NCBI RefSeq assembly: GCF_042432825.1
Contig: NZ_JBHLWN010000082.1
Location: 1-64,000 of the forward strand
Direction of reading: 5' to 3'
DNA from: Gordoniibacillus chartarius
Lineage (GTDB): Bacteria; Bacillota; Bacilli; Paenibacillales; NBRC-103111
Length of the DNA stretch: 64,000 nt
Shown here: positions 16,366 through 24,502 of the stretch, in pieces
Layout of the letters: each line of letters starts with the position of its first letter
Position numbering within the stretch: position 1 is the first letter of the stretch
The notes under the pieces: generated by a model
Told to the model about the DNA's origin: nothing
What the model saw: the letters and a program-made list of their open reading frames with translations, nothing else
The model's database searches: none
Made by a program: the position numbers and the translations under genes

Positions 16366-17178
16366 ATGACCGTAATCGAGCAATCGAAGCAGACGAAAAC
16401 CGTTCTGACGAAAACCGACCTGATCCGCCAATGGAAAAGCTGCGGCCTGGGGGAAGGACAAACCGTTCTTGCCCATACATCGCTAAGCAAGCTTGGCTAT
16501 GTCGTTGGCGGAGCCGAAACGCTCATTCGCTCGCTGCTTGAAGTCGTCGGAGAAGAGGGCACCGTCATGATGCCATCCCAGACATGGAAAAATCTTGACC
16601 CTGACACAGGCGTGCATTGGGAAGCGCCTGCCGAAGCCTGGCCAGCCATACGGGAGCACTGGCCGGCTTACGACAAGAACATTACTCCCGCTGTCGGTAT
16701 GGGGGCGGCGGCCGAGATGCTTCGCAAATGGCCGGGGGCGCACAGATCCGATCACCCTGCCCGTTCCTTTGCAGCCGTAGGCAGGTATGCCGAGCACCTG
16801 ACCGCACATCATGATCTACGCAATATTTTCGGGGAAGGCTCCCCTCTCGATAAGCTGTATCATCTAAACGGCCGAGTGCTGTTAATCGGTGTCGGTTATG
16901 ATAAAAACACTTCCCTGCATTTGGCGGAAACGCGGGCTCGCTTCCCAGGGAAGAGGTACGCGAACGAAAGCAGCGCCATACTGGTTAACGGCAGCCGGAA
17001 ATGGGTTGCCTACGCCACTCAGGTGATGGACGACAGCGACTTCGTTCGGCTAGGCAGAGAGTACGAGCTGGCCCGCAATATCCCGGTTTATCAAGTTGGC
17101 GACGCCGAGGTTCGTTTGATCGAGCAACGGCCGTTCGTCGATTGGGCCACAGCGTGGATGGAGCAGAACCGGCGCTAG
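16366..17178 (+). CDS. AAC(3)-family aminoglycoside N-acetyltransferase-like protein
   Basis: 270 aa, the usual length for the family. Conserved features include VLAHTSLSKLGYVVGGAETLIRS at the N-terminus, GTVMMPSQTW, the HRSDHPARSFAAVG segment and LLIGVGYDKNTSLHLAE, which carries the His/Glu region of this fold. The enzyme transfers acetyl from acetyl-CoA to the 3-amino group of aminoglycosides, although chromosomal homologues may have other substrates. CGGGAGG lies 8 bases before the ATG. Its leader holds a promoter, a mini-ORF and a terminator, so drug-responsive attenuation is likely. Its stop overlaps the convergent histidine kinase stop by four bases. Confidence 0.9.
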   Translation: MTVIEQSKQTKTVLTKTDLIRQWKSCGLGEGQTVLAHTSLSKLGYVVGGAETLIRSLLEVVGEEGTVMMPSQTWKNLDPDTGVHWEAPAEAWPAIREHWPAYDKNITPAVGMGAAAEMLRKWPGAHRSDHPARSFAAVGRYAEHLTAHHDLRNIFGEGSPLDKLYHLNGRVLLIGVGYDKNTSLHLAETRARFPGKRYANESSAILVNGSRKWVAYATQVMDDSDFVRLGREYELARNIPVYQVGDAEVRLIEQRPFVDWATAWMEQNRR

Positions 17179-18665
17179 GCTTCGCCGGAGCCGAAGGCTT
17201 GCCCTGACCCGCCGCCCGCAGACATCGATCTGCTCGGCAGCGTTACGATAACGCTAGTGCCCCGGCCCGGCTCGCTCTCCACACGCACCTCGCCGTCGTG
17301 AAGATCAACGATCCGCTTCACAATCGCAAGTCCGAGCCCGCTTCCGCTGGCAATGATCCCCTCGCTGCTGCCGTCGCTGCTTACAACGCCGCCGCTGCCG
17401 TCGTCACCGCGACCGCCGTCGTCGCTCTCCGGCCCGCGCCGGTGCGACTTGTCCGCCTTGAAAAACCGTTCAAACATGCGCCGGCGGTCTTCCTCCGCGA
17501 TCCCGATCCCGGTATCGCGGATGGTGACGACGACGTCCTTGACCCGCAGCTCCAGCAATATAGCGATTTCGCCGCCGGGAGGCGTAAATTTGATGCTGTT
17601 GTGAAGCAGGTTTTGCCATACTTGACTGAGCAATTCCTCGTCTCCGACGTACGTCACCCTTGGCAGCTCCGTGACCAGGTCCAGCCGTCCGGCCGTCAGC
17701 AGCGGTTCGAGCGCCACCGCCGACCTGCCGAGCTGCCGGTCCAGGCGGAACGCCGCCGGCTGGAACGGATGCCGCTGCGAATCCAGCGACGCCAGCCGCA
17801 GCAAATTTTCGCTCAAACGGGACAAGCGGCGGCTCTCCCCTTCGATAATGCCCAAATACCGCTGACGCTCCTTTTCCCCCAGCGTATCGGAACGAAGAAT
17901 CGACACAAAGCCCGCAATCGAGGCGAGCGGCGACTGGATCTCATGCGACACATTCGAAACGAATTCCTGCCGCATCTCTTCCAGCTGCTTCAGCTCCCCG
18001 GCCATCGACTGGAAGCTTGCCGACAAGACGCCGAGCTCATCCTTGCGCCGTGTCTCCAGCCGGATATCATACTCGCCGCGGGCAATCCGTTTCGTCGCCG
18101 TCGTCAGCTCCCGGATCGGCTTCACCAAATAGCGGGCGACCAGGATAATGAGCAGGCTCCCGAAGCCTAAAGCAATCAGCAGCAGCGTCCGCATCATCTC
18201 ATCGAAATTCGTCACTTCATGCGCGTAATCCGGATGAAACACGAGATACACGGCCTGCTCACCCGTCTGCAGAGGAACGCCAAAATAAATATTGCGAACA
18301 TTAGGCAGAAATCCCCGCGATCTGAACTGGGTCTTTCCCCCGGCCTTTTCGGCCAGCTCCAGCGCAACGGCCTCCTCGCCCGAGTCTTGGCCATAGCGCG
18401 CGATTAAGCGTCCCTGCCCGTCGAACATCCAGATCGTGAAATGCTGCGTCCGCGCGATATCGCCGATGAACGCTTCCCTCTCCTCCGGGGATAACCGGTT
18501 CAGCACACTCGACATTACATTCCCGTTAGCGGATATGCCCTGCTGCACGGATGCGGCGATCCGATCCTTATACAAGGCCGTAGTCACGAAAAACGACGCC
18601 GCCAGCCCCCCGATCACAGCCGCAATGAAGCTCAGCACGAGCTTCAAATAAATCGTTCGAATCAT
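17175..18665 (-). CDS. Sensor histidine kinase (with PhoB-type partner)
   Basis: 496 aa from the ATG at 18665, which overlaps the response-regulator stop (ATGA); a longer upstream frame is just the other frame of the regulator gene. Order: membrane helix (about 7-29), extracytoplasmic sensor to about 155, second helix (LLLIALGFGSLLIILVARYL), HAMP, phosphoacceptor His in VSNVSHEIQSPLASI, then an ATPase with N box (LLHNSIKF), DTGIGIAEED and GSGLGLAIVKRIVDLH. About 30 Gly/Ser/Asp-rich residues separate the F box (FERFFKADKSHRR) from the G2 box, so the ATP lid is expanded. The stimulus is unknown. It lies near the RND pump and AAC(3), so envelope or drug stress is possible. Confidence 0.92.
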   Translation of the reverse strand: MIRTIYLKLVLSFIAAVIGGLAASFFVTTALYKDRIAASVQQGISANGNVMSSVLNRLSPEEREAFIGDIARTQHFTIWMFDGQGRLIARYGQDSGEEAVALELAEKAGGKTQFRSRGFLPNVRNIYFGVPLQTGEQAVYLVFHPDYAHEVTNFDEMMRTLLLIALGFGSLLIILVARYLVKPIRELTTATKRIARGEYDIRLETRRKDELGVLSASFQSMAGELKQLEEMRQEFVSNVSHEIQSPLASIAGFVSILRSDTLGEKERQRYLGIIEGESRRLSRLSENLLRLASLDSQRHPFQPAAFRLDRQLGRSAVALEPLLTAGRLDLVTELPRVTYVGDEELLSQVWQNLLHNSIKFTPPGGEIAILLELRVKDVVVTIRDTGIGIAEEDRRRMFERFFKADKSHRRGPESDDGGRGDDGSGGVVSSDGSSEGIIASGSGLGLAIVKRIVDLHDGEVRVESEPGRGTSVIVTLPSRSMSAGGGSGQAFGSGEA

Positions 18666-19342
18666 TCGCCCGTCAGCTCCAATCGGTACCCGAGGCCGCG
18701 CACCGTTGCGATGCGGAACTGATCCGTACATTCCTCGAACCGTTCCCGCAGCCGCTTGATATGCACATCCACCGTTCGTTCGTCGCCGTCGTGATCGATG
18801 CCCCATACCGCCTCTATCAACTGATCCCGCATGAAAATTTGACCCGGATAGCTCGCCAGCTGATACAGCAAATCGAACTCCTTCAGCGGCAGCGTCCATG
18901 TCTTCGTCCCGTCGGTAACGCTGCGCTTCAGCTTGTCGAGGCGAAGACGGCCGAGGCGAATCATTTTCTCGGCGGCGATCTTGTACCTGCGCAGCAGCGC
19001 CTTCACCCGCACAATCAGCTCCTGAGGATCGAACGGCTTCACCAAATAATCGTCCGTACCGAGGCCGAAGCCCTTCACCTTCTGGCTCGTTTCGCTCTTC
19101 GCAGTTACCATCAGCAGCGGCAGGTCGGCGTACAGCCGGCGCAGCTCGCGGCACAGCTCCCAGCCATCCATCACCGGCATCATAATATCGAGCACCACAA
19201 GGTCCGCCGGTGACCGCTCCATCTCCTCCAGCGCCTCGCGGCCGTTGTCCGCCTCCCGTACGGCGAAGCCCTCGCGCCGCAGCAGCACCGCCATCATTTC
19301 CCGCAAATTCGCATCGTCGTCGACTACCAAAATACTGGCCAT
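18662..19342 (-). CDS. OmpR/PhoB-family response regulator
   Basis: 226 aa. Receiver domain: acidic pair in VVDDDANLREMM, phosphoacceptor Asp in VVLDIMMPVMDGWELC, Thr in MVTAKS, Lys in DYLVKPFDPQEL. The C-terminal winged helix ends VDVHIKRLRERFEECTDQFRIATVRGLGYRLE, the OmpR family signature. GGAGGG sits 8 bases before the ATG. It lies 33 bases after the stop of the preceding histidine kinase, so this pair and the next are probably read as one four-gene transcript. Confidence 0.94.
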   Translation of the reverse strand: MASILVVDDDANLREMMAVLLRREGFAVREADNGREALEEMERSPADLVVLDIMMPVMDGWELCRELRRLYADLPLLMVTAKSETSQKVKGFGLGTDDYLVKPFDPQELIVRVKALLRRYKIAAEKMIRLGRLRLDKLKRSVTDGTKTWTLPLKEFDLLYQLASYPGQIFMRDQLIEAVWGIDHDGDERTVDVHIKRLRERFEECTDQFRIATVRGLGYRLELTGE

Positions 19343-19375
19343 TGCGCTTGACCCTCCGTACCCCGAATCCGTCCT

Positions 19376-20956
19376 TTATTCGAGCGGACTTCCGGCTGCA
19401 GCCGGAAGCTCCACATAGAACACGCTTCCCGCCCCCTCCGTGCTTTCCACCCACAGCTTGCCTTGATGAGCGTCCACAATCGACTTCGTGATCGACAAGC
19501 CCAGACCCGCTCCTCCGCTCCGGCGGGTACGGGACGAATCGCTGCGATAGAACCGGTCGAAAATACGCGGCACATGCTCCGCCGGAATGCCGGCCCCGTT
19601 GTCGCGCACGCTCAGCAGCACACCGTCCCCGTCCCGCGCCCGGCGGAGCGTCAGCGCAATCCGGCCGCTCTCCGCATCCGTATGCTGTACCGCGTTATGG
19701 AACAGGTTAAGCACGACTTGCTTGATTTTGTCCTTGTCGAACCGGCACTGCCCGCGATCTTCCAGCTCTATGATAACCTCGCGTTGTGCCGCGAGCAGGC
19801 GCAGCTGGGGCTCCATCTCGTGCAGCACCTCGCCCAGCCGCCCCTCCTTCAGCTCGATCTCCGGCGTCCGGTCCAGCTTGGCGAGCAGCAGCAGGTCCTG
19901 CACCAGCTTGTTAATGCGCTCCGATTCTCCATACATGCTCGTCAGCGCCCGCTTCAGCTGCTCCGGCTGATGCATCGCCCCGCGCAGCAAGATTTCCAAA
20001 AAGCCGTGAATCGACGTCAGCGGCGTACGCAGCTCGTGCGAAGCATCGGCGACGAACCGCCGGGCCCGCTCCTTCGCTTCCCGTTCCGCTTCGAACGACG
20101 TCTCGATCCGCTCCAGCATGCCGTTGAACGACACCGCCAGCCGGTCGACCTCGATTTGCCCCTGCTGCGCAGGAAACCGTTCGTCCAAATTGCCCGCATC
20201 GATCCGTTCCACGGTCTGCACCATTTTGGAGAGCGGCACCAGCGTGCGCCGCAGCACCGGCAGAAACGCCAGCATCCCGCCCGCCAGCGCCAACACCGAC
20301 AGACCCAGGAAAATAAACAGCTGCCGCAAGAGCACATCGTTCATCAACCGGGTATCCACGGCCACCTGCACAACGCCAAACAATCGGCCCCGCTGCTCCA
20401 GCGCCTGAAGAACGACGAGCTGCCCGTGGTTGCGGCTATCCTTCTCAATGAAGTAATTCAGCTTGCGTCCTTCTTTCAGCGCTTGCTCGTACCGCTGCTG
20501 CGACAGCTCCGGCGGCGGCGAATCGGTGAACGGGTTGTTGGCCAGCACAACCTTCCCTTCATTCGCAGCACCGACAAACAGGACACTGGAATCCGGGAAA
20601 AATATCGTCGGCTGGCGCGGTACGCCATACCCTCCTCCGGGACCGCCCCCGGGGCCGGGTCCTGCTCCGCCATTGCCGCCGTTCGGTCCGTCGCCATCGC
20701 CGGGACCGCGCAGCATTCCGCCGAAGCGGCTTTCCGTACCGCCGGAATTACCGATAATGGCAGCCAGCCACTGCTCGCGGCCGATCGACACAATTTGGCT
20801 TTGCACACTTTGCGCACGATTCCGGTACATAAAATCACGCATGAGAACATATTGAAACACGCCGATAAACAGCAGCAGCACCGCCAGCACAAGCAGCGAA
20901 CGCGACAAAAGCTGCATCCGCAGAGAACGCGGCCGGGAACGCCGCCGCCCGATCAT
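19376..20956 (-). CDS. Sensor histidine kinase with Gly/Pro-rich sensor insert
   Basis: 526 aa. A membrane helix (SRSLLVLAVLLLFIGVFQYVL) is followed by an extracytoplasmic domain with a Gly/Pro/Asp-rich tract near residues 85-110. Then come a second helix (LFIFLGLSVLALAGGMLAFL), HAMP, the His box FVADASHELRTPLTS, and an ATPase with N, G1 (DNGAGIPAEHVPRIFDRFYRSD) and G2 (GGAGLGLSITKSIVDAHQG) boxes. Its ATG overlaps the stop of the upstream response regulator by four bases. The low-complexity tract is unusual in a sensor domain and may be a flexible, wall-facing loop. Confidence 0.93.
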   Translation of the reverse strand: MIGRRRSRPRSLRMQLLSRSLLVLAVLLLFIGVFQYVLMRDFMYRNRAQSVQSQIVSIGREQWLAAIIGNSGGTESRFGGMLRGPGDGDGPNGGNGGAGPGPGGGPGGGYGVPRQPTIFFPDSSVLFVGAANEGKVVLANNPFTDSPPPELSQQRYEQALKEGRKLNYFIEKDSRNHGQLVVLQALEQRGRLFGVVQVAVDTRLMNDVLLRQLFIFLGLSVLALAGGMLAFLPVLRRTLVPLSKMVQTVERIDAGNLDERFPAQQGQIEVDRLAVSFNGMLERIETSFEAEREAKERARRFVADASHELRTPLTSIHGFLEILLRGAMHQPEQLKRALTSMYGESERINKLVQDLLLLAKLDRTPEIELKEGRLGEVLHEMEPQLRLLAAQREVIIELEDRGQCRFDKDKIKQVVLNLFHNAVQHTDAESGRIALTLRRARDGDGVLLSVRDNGAGIPAEHVPRIFDRFYRSDSSRTRRSGGAGLGLSITKSIVDAHQGKLWVESTEGAGSVFYVELPAAAGSPLE

Positions 20957-21639
20957 GACAAATCCACCCGATACCCGGCTCCGCGCAGCGTACGGATCAC
21001 CTTGTGCTCTTTATCGCCAAGCTTCTCGCGAAGAGAGCGAATGTAGACCTCGACGATATTTTCCTCGCCGCCAAAATCGTAGCCCCACACCTTATCGAGA
21101 ATCATCGACTTGCTGAGGACGAGCCCATGGTTAATGACCATAAACTTCAGCAGCTCGTATTCCGTCGGAGACAGCTCCAGCACCCGGTCCATATAGCTGA
21201 TTTCCTTGCGCCGGTCATCCACGCGGAACGGGCCGATCGCATGCTCCTCGAGCAGATTCGGGAATTGATTGCGGATCCGCGCCTGAATGCGCGCCAGCAG
21301 CTCCTCGAAGGAGAACGGCTTGGCCATATAATCGTCGGCTCCCAGCGTCAGGCCCCGCACGCGGTCGTCGACCTCGTCGCGCGCCGTCAGCATAATGACG
21401 GCAATGCTGCCGAGCTTCTTCAGCATCCGGCACACTTCAAATCCGTCCATCCCCGGCATCATCACGTCCAGAATCGCCACATGCGGCTGGAACTGCTTGG
21501 CCATCGTGAATGCGGTCATTCCGTCCGGCGCCGTCTGCACGTCATAGCCTTCATTTAATAAACCCAACTCGAGAAATTGTAAAATGTTCGGCTCGTCGTC
21601 AACGAGCAAGATGCGAATTCCTTTAGTCGGTGTCGCCAT
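20953..21639 (-). CDS. OmpR/PhoB-family response regulator
   Basis: 228 aa from the ATG at 21639, about 10 bases after AGGGGG; an ATG at 21663 lacks a site. Receiver residues are visible in LVDDEPNILQF, VAILDVMMPGMDGFEVCRML, LTARDE and DYMAKPFSFEELLARI. The winged helix ends VEVYIRSLREKLGDKEHKVIRTLRGAGYRVD. It is the first gene of the two-system operon. Upstream lie four CTGAA-type repeats at exact 11-bp spacing pointing at this gene, and an opposed set facing the divergent operon, so it likely regulates itself and that operon. Confidence 0.94.
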   Translation of the reverse strand: MATPTKGIRILLVDDEPNILQFLELGLLNEGYDVQTAPDGMTAFTMAKQFQPHVAILDVMMPGMDGFEVCRMLKKLGSIAVIMLTARDEVDDRVRGLTLGADDYMAKPFSFEELLARIQARIRNQFPNLLEEHAIGPFRVDDRRKEISYMDRVLELSPTEYELLKFMVINHGLVLSKSMILDKVWGYDFGGEENIVEVYIRSLREKLGDKEHKVIRTLRGAGYRVDLS

Positions 21640-21698
21640 TTCGAGTAAGCCCCCTATAATCAACGGTTGTCGTATATACGTAAGTATGCCTCGCCGTA

Positions 21699-21736
21699 CT
21701 GAAACGCCGCTGAGCCCAGCCTGAACGCCCGCTGAA
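21699..21736 (-). promoter_or_regulatory. Four-copy 11-bp operator array (towards response regulator)
   Basis: On the plus strand CTGA[A/G] begins at 21699, 21710, 21721 and 21732, an exact 11-bp period; read towards the regulator gene these are TTCAG, TTCAG, CTCAG, TTCAG. Ten bases beyond the last copy lies CATACT, a -10-like hexamer. This is the layout of PhoB/PhoP-type activated promoters. Confidence 0.7.
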
Positions 21737-21767
21737 TGTCTCTCGCAATGCGGCGCCCAGCTTTATT

Positions 21768-21821
21768 TTCAGCGAATCTTCAGCCCGCGGTCAAGGATGA
21801 TTCAGCTACGGCATCCATAAT
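21768..21821 (+). promoter_or_regulatory. Four-position 11-bp operator array and -10 (towards ApbE operon)
   Basis: TTCAG begins at 21768, 21779 and 21801, with a degraded GTCAA at 21790, again on an exact 11-bp grid. CATAAT at 21816-21821 follows the last repeat by 10 bases, the same spacing as in the opposed array. No independent -35 is seen, as expected of a regulator-dependent promoter. Confidence 0.7.
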
Positions 21822-21859
21822 GGAACCATAGCATGAACAAACAGGGGAGGCAAACACCG

Positions 21860-22345
21860 ATGAAACGAAATCCATGGCTGAAATGGCAGATCGGCTCAGC
21901 GGCAGCGATCGGCATCGCCGTTCTATTTAACGAAGTGAAATCCAGCAGCGTTTATGCGAATGCGGTCGAGTCCCATGCCGGCACCGCAGCGAATGCGCCC
22001 CAGGCCGCCGTCCAGTCTACCGATCCGATTACGAACGGTGCCGGAACCGAAGGCAGCTTGGCGGCGCCTCGGCGCGAAGGCGGGCGGCGCCAGGCCGGCA
22101 GCATGCGGCATGGGGGGAGCGGGCAGGGCAGCGCCGGCGGCACAGCCCCGGCTGCTCCCGGCGACGGCAGCGTCACAAGCCCGGCGCCCGCAATGCCTGG
22201 TGACAGTGGCAGCACTAGCGGCAGCGGCCGTAGTAGCGGCAATGGCAGCAGCAGCGGGTCCACATTCCAGCAAGCTCCAAGCAGCCAGGACGCGCAGCCG
22301 GCCGTACCCGGCACAAGAACGCAAACGAGGACGACCAGATCGTAA
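21860..22345 (+). CDS. Small secreted Ser/Gly/Ala-rich protein
   Basis: 161 aa from the ATG at 21860, 9 bases after GGGGAGG; an upstream ATG at 21833 has no such site. A single N-terminal hydrophobic segment (WQIGSAAAIGIAVLF) serves as a signal or anchor. The remainder is low-complexity Gly, Ser, Ala, Pro and Arg, probably disordered outside the membrane. No FMN-binding domain or typical ApbE flavinylation motif is visible. It is first in an operon with ApbE and a ferric-reductase-like membrane protein, so a role in that electron-transfer unit is inferred only from position. Confidence 0.75.
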   Translation: MKRNPWLKWQIGSAAAIGIAVLFNEVKSSSVYANAVESHAGTAANAPQAAVQSTDPITNGAGTEGSLAAPRREGGRRQAGSMRHGGSGQGSAGGTAPAAPGDGSVTSPAPAMPGDSGSTSGSGRSSGNGSSSGSTFQQAPSSQDAQPAVPGTRTQTRTTRS

Positions 22346-22375
22346 CAACCGCATCACGAAAGGAGGAACTACCCG

Positions 22376-23374
22376 ATGATGGAACCCGATACAGATCACC
22401 AGCTTCGCTCCTTGTCGATCCGCGCCATGAACACGCACATCGAAGTGCTGTGCAGGACGGACGCAGAAACGATGAACCTCGTCCAAGAAACGGCGGACGA
22501 TTGGTTCGCCCAAGTGGAGGAACGCTTCAGCCGGTTCTTGCCGGAGAGCGAGCTGCAGTTCCTGAACCTGCAAGCCGGCGAGCACTGCCTCGTATCTGAT
22601 GTCATGTTCGAGGTGCTGCAGCTGGCCGAAGCGTACCGCCAGCAGACGAACGGCGCTTTTCATCCGCTGCTGCTTCATCCGCTCGAACGGCTTGGTTATA
22701 ACGTCTCGTTCGAGCGGCTCCGGGAGCGGACGGAGTACCGGGTGCCTCCGGCACAAGATGCTGTGCAGCCTTCCGCCGGCATCGAGCTGAACACGGTAAT
22801 GAAATCCGCCCGCCTTCCAAGAGGCACCCGCCTCGATCTGGGCGGCATCGTGAAGGGCTGGGCGGCCGGGAAGCTGGCCGGCTACTTGCGCGACCGGCTC
22901 GAGATCGGCGCCGGGGTCGTGAATGTCGGCGGAGATTTGGCCTCCTGGTGCCCCTCCGAGGATGAAGGCGAGCCGTGGTTTATCGGCATCGAGAACCCGT
23001 GGGAGCCGCACCGGGACACCGGCGTCCTGGCGCTTCGCAGCGGTGCTGCCGCAACATCGAGCACGTTGGGCCGCTCATGGACGACCGATCGGGGGATCAT
23101 GCATCACCTGATCGATCCGCGAACAGGCATGTCCGCCGCCAGCCGCGTCGTCCAATGCACCGTTGCGGGCCCCGATGCGGCGGCATGCGAAGCTTGGTCG
23201 AAAGCGCTGTGCGTCCTTGGCCTTACGGAAGGGCTCCAGCTGATGCGAACCCGAACGCGGCAGTATGAGGCCGTCATCTTCACGGAAGACCGGCACATCA
23301 TCGGCTTCGGCGATTCAAGCTCCTTCGGCGACAGATGGCTTCATATTCCTATCGATAAATTTGAAAGCAGGTGA
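22376..23374 (+). CDS. apbE: ApbE-family FAD:protein FMN transferase
   Basis: 332 aa. ApbE proteins move FMN from FAD onto a Thr/Ser of extracytoplasmic flavoproteins. Signatures are MNTHIEV near the N-terminus, FHPLLLHPLERLGY, DLGGIVKGWAAGKLA, VVNVGGDLAS and HHLIDPRTGMSA, the Mg/flavin-binding region. No signal peptide or lipobox is evident at the N-terminus, unlike exported ApbE proteins, so its location is unclear. AAAGGAGG precedes two adjacent ATGs. It follows the small secreted protein by 30 bases and is joined to the next gene by overlapping stop and ribosome binding site. Confidence 0.9.
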   Translation: MMEPDTDHQLRSLSIRAMNTHIEVLCRTDAETMNLVQETADDWFAQVEERFSRFLPESELQFLNLQAGEHCLVSDVMFEVLQLAEAYRQQTNGAFHPLLLHPLERLGYNVSFERLRERTEYRVPPAQDAVQPSAGIELNTVMKSARLPRGTRLDLGGIVKGWAAGKLAGYLRDRLEIGAGVVNVGGDLASWCPSEDEGEPWFIGIENPWEPHRDTGVLALRSGAAATSSTLGRSWTTDRGIMHHLIDPRTGMSAASRVVQCTVAGPDAAACEAWSKALCVLGLTEGLQLMRTRTRQYEAVIFTEDRHIIGFGDSSSFGDRWLHIPIDKFESR

Positions 23375-23379
23375 ACCTT

Positions 23380-23955
23380 ATGCTCGACTGGCTGGCAAAC
23401 GCACCTACGTGGTACATCATTCGCTATCTCGGCATCATCTCTTACATGTTGCTGACGGCCGGCCTATGTCTGGGTATCGTATACGGGTTTCCCCATTGGA
23501 ACGGCAAAACCAAGGCCAGCCTGTACAAGCTTCATACCTGGCTCACGAACGGCGGCACTGCAATCGGACTGCTGCACGGCGTCGCGCCGGTCATCGATAC
23601 GTACATGCCGTTCGACTGGAGCGGGGTGCTCATTCCGTTCACCGCCGCACACCGACCGGTGCTGACCGGGCTGGGCACTTTAGCGGGCTACGGACTGCTG
23701 ATCCTGATCTTCACGTCGGATATCAAGACGCGCCTCGGCAAGAAGCTGTGGCTGGCCATTCATCTAAGCGCGTATCCGGTATTCGCGATGGCGTTCATTC
23801 ACGGCTTTTTCCTTGGCACGGACTCGGCAAGCCCCGGCATTCGCATCATGTATGTGACTTCCATTGCCGCCGTGCTGGCCTTAACGGCCGCCCGCGGCCT
23901 CGCTCGCAGGAAGCCGCGGCAGGAGCTCATTTCCGCCGGAGGCAAGAGCCGCTGA
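23380..23955 (+). CDS. Ferric-reductase-like transmembrane protein
   Basis: 191 aa from the ATG at 23380, with AGGTG just upstream; a GTG at 23371 lies in that site. Five or six membrane helices carry four spaced His (KLHTW, LLHGV, AIHLSAY, FIHGFF) in the pattern of the ferric reductase/NOX heme-binding membrane domain (MsrQ/YedZ-like core). It lacks the cytosolic FAD/NAD domain, so it would pass electrons across the membrane to an extracytoplasmic flavin acceptor, consistent with the adjacent ApbE. The terminator at 23986-24050 closes the operon. Confidence 0.82.
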   Translation: MLDWLANAPTWYIIRYLGIISYMLLTAGLCLGIVYGFPHWNGKTKASLYKLHTWLTNGGTAIGLLHGVAPVIDTYMPFDWSGVLIPFTAAHRPVLTGLGTLAGYGLLILIFTSDIKTRLGKKLWLAIHLSAYPVFAMAFIHGFFLGTDSASPGIRIMYVTSIAAVLALTAARGLARRKPRQELISAGGKSR

Positions 23956-23985
23956 GCCTGCAGGGTAAACAGCCCCTTAACGAAC

Positions 23986-24050
23986 AAAAGTACATTCACA
24001 TGAACCGTTCCGGACCTTGACGGCCGGCGACCCGTGTGGATGTACTTTTT
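23986..24050. terminator. Bidirectional terminator between ferric-reductase-like and ArsR genes
   Basis: AAAAGTACAT-CACA pairs with TGTG-ATGTACTTTTT across a loop of about 30 bases that can itself fold. T-runs exist on both strands, so it can end both the ApbE operon and the convergent ArsR gene. Confidence 0.75.
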
Positions 24051-24074
24051 CATTTCAACCATTATAGCTGGACT

Positions 24075-24395
24075 TCAGCAGCATGCGCCCGTTTTGCAAA
24101 TCTGCTTCTCCAGCATCTCCTGCAAGGACGGCACGTGCCTCAGCACCTCGAGTACATAAGGCACATTCTCCGCCGCAAGGTGATAATACATCCATTGACC
24201 GCGCCGCTCCTCCCGGACTAACCCGCCGGACCGCAGCTTGCGCAGATGCTGGCTGATGGCAGGCTGAGACATGCCCAGCAGTTCAACAATATCGCAAACG
24301 CACAGCGAACGCTCGCGCAGCAGTCCAAGGATCGTCAGGCGCGTCTTGTCCCCGAGAAGCTTGAAGGTCTCGGCCATCTCATGTATACGATCCAT
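24075..24395 (-). CDS. ArsR/SmtB-family metal-responsive repressor
   Basis: 106 aa from the ATG at 24395, with AAGAGGTG about 5 bases upstream; the longer frame to 24497 has no site. Winged helix: FKLLGDKTRLTILGLL, SQPAISQHLRKLR recognition helix, then a beta-wing with GQWMYYHL. The alpha-3 metal site LCVCD has the two Cys used by As(III)/Cd(II) sensors, and the C-terminus ends CKTGACC, possible further thiol ligands. No arsenic or metal exporter is adjacent. The divergent neighbour is a hypothetical gene. A TATAAT lies upstream at 24420-24425. Confidence 0.88.
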   Translation of the reverse strand: MDRIHEMAETFKLLGDKTRLTILGLLRERSLCVCDIVELLGMSQPAISQHLRKLRSGGLVREERRGQWMYYHLAAENVPYVLEVLRHVPSLQEMLEKQICKTGACC

Positions 24396-24502
24396 ATCGG
24401 CACCTCTTTTCATACATTCATTATAAAGAACAATCGGGCATGATAAAACTGTCCGTTCCCACACATACTGACGGTAACTGGCAGAAAGGAGTTGCAACCT
24501 AT

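Noticed and set aside
17175..19454. A 759-codon frame covering both a histidine kinase and the preceding response regulator
   Set aside because: Its first part is the wrong frame of the regulator gene (Gly/Arg-rich nonsense). The kinase starts at the ATG at 18665.
20600..20720. GC-rich Gly/Pro-encoding tract as a possible assembly artefact or CRISPR-like repeat
   Set aside because: It keeps the histidine kinase reading frame and has no regular spacer pattern, so it is a low-complexity part of the protein.
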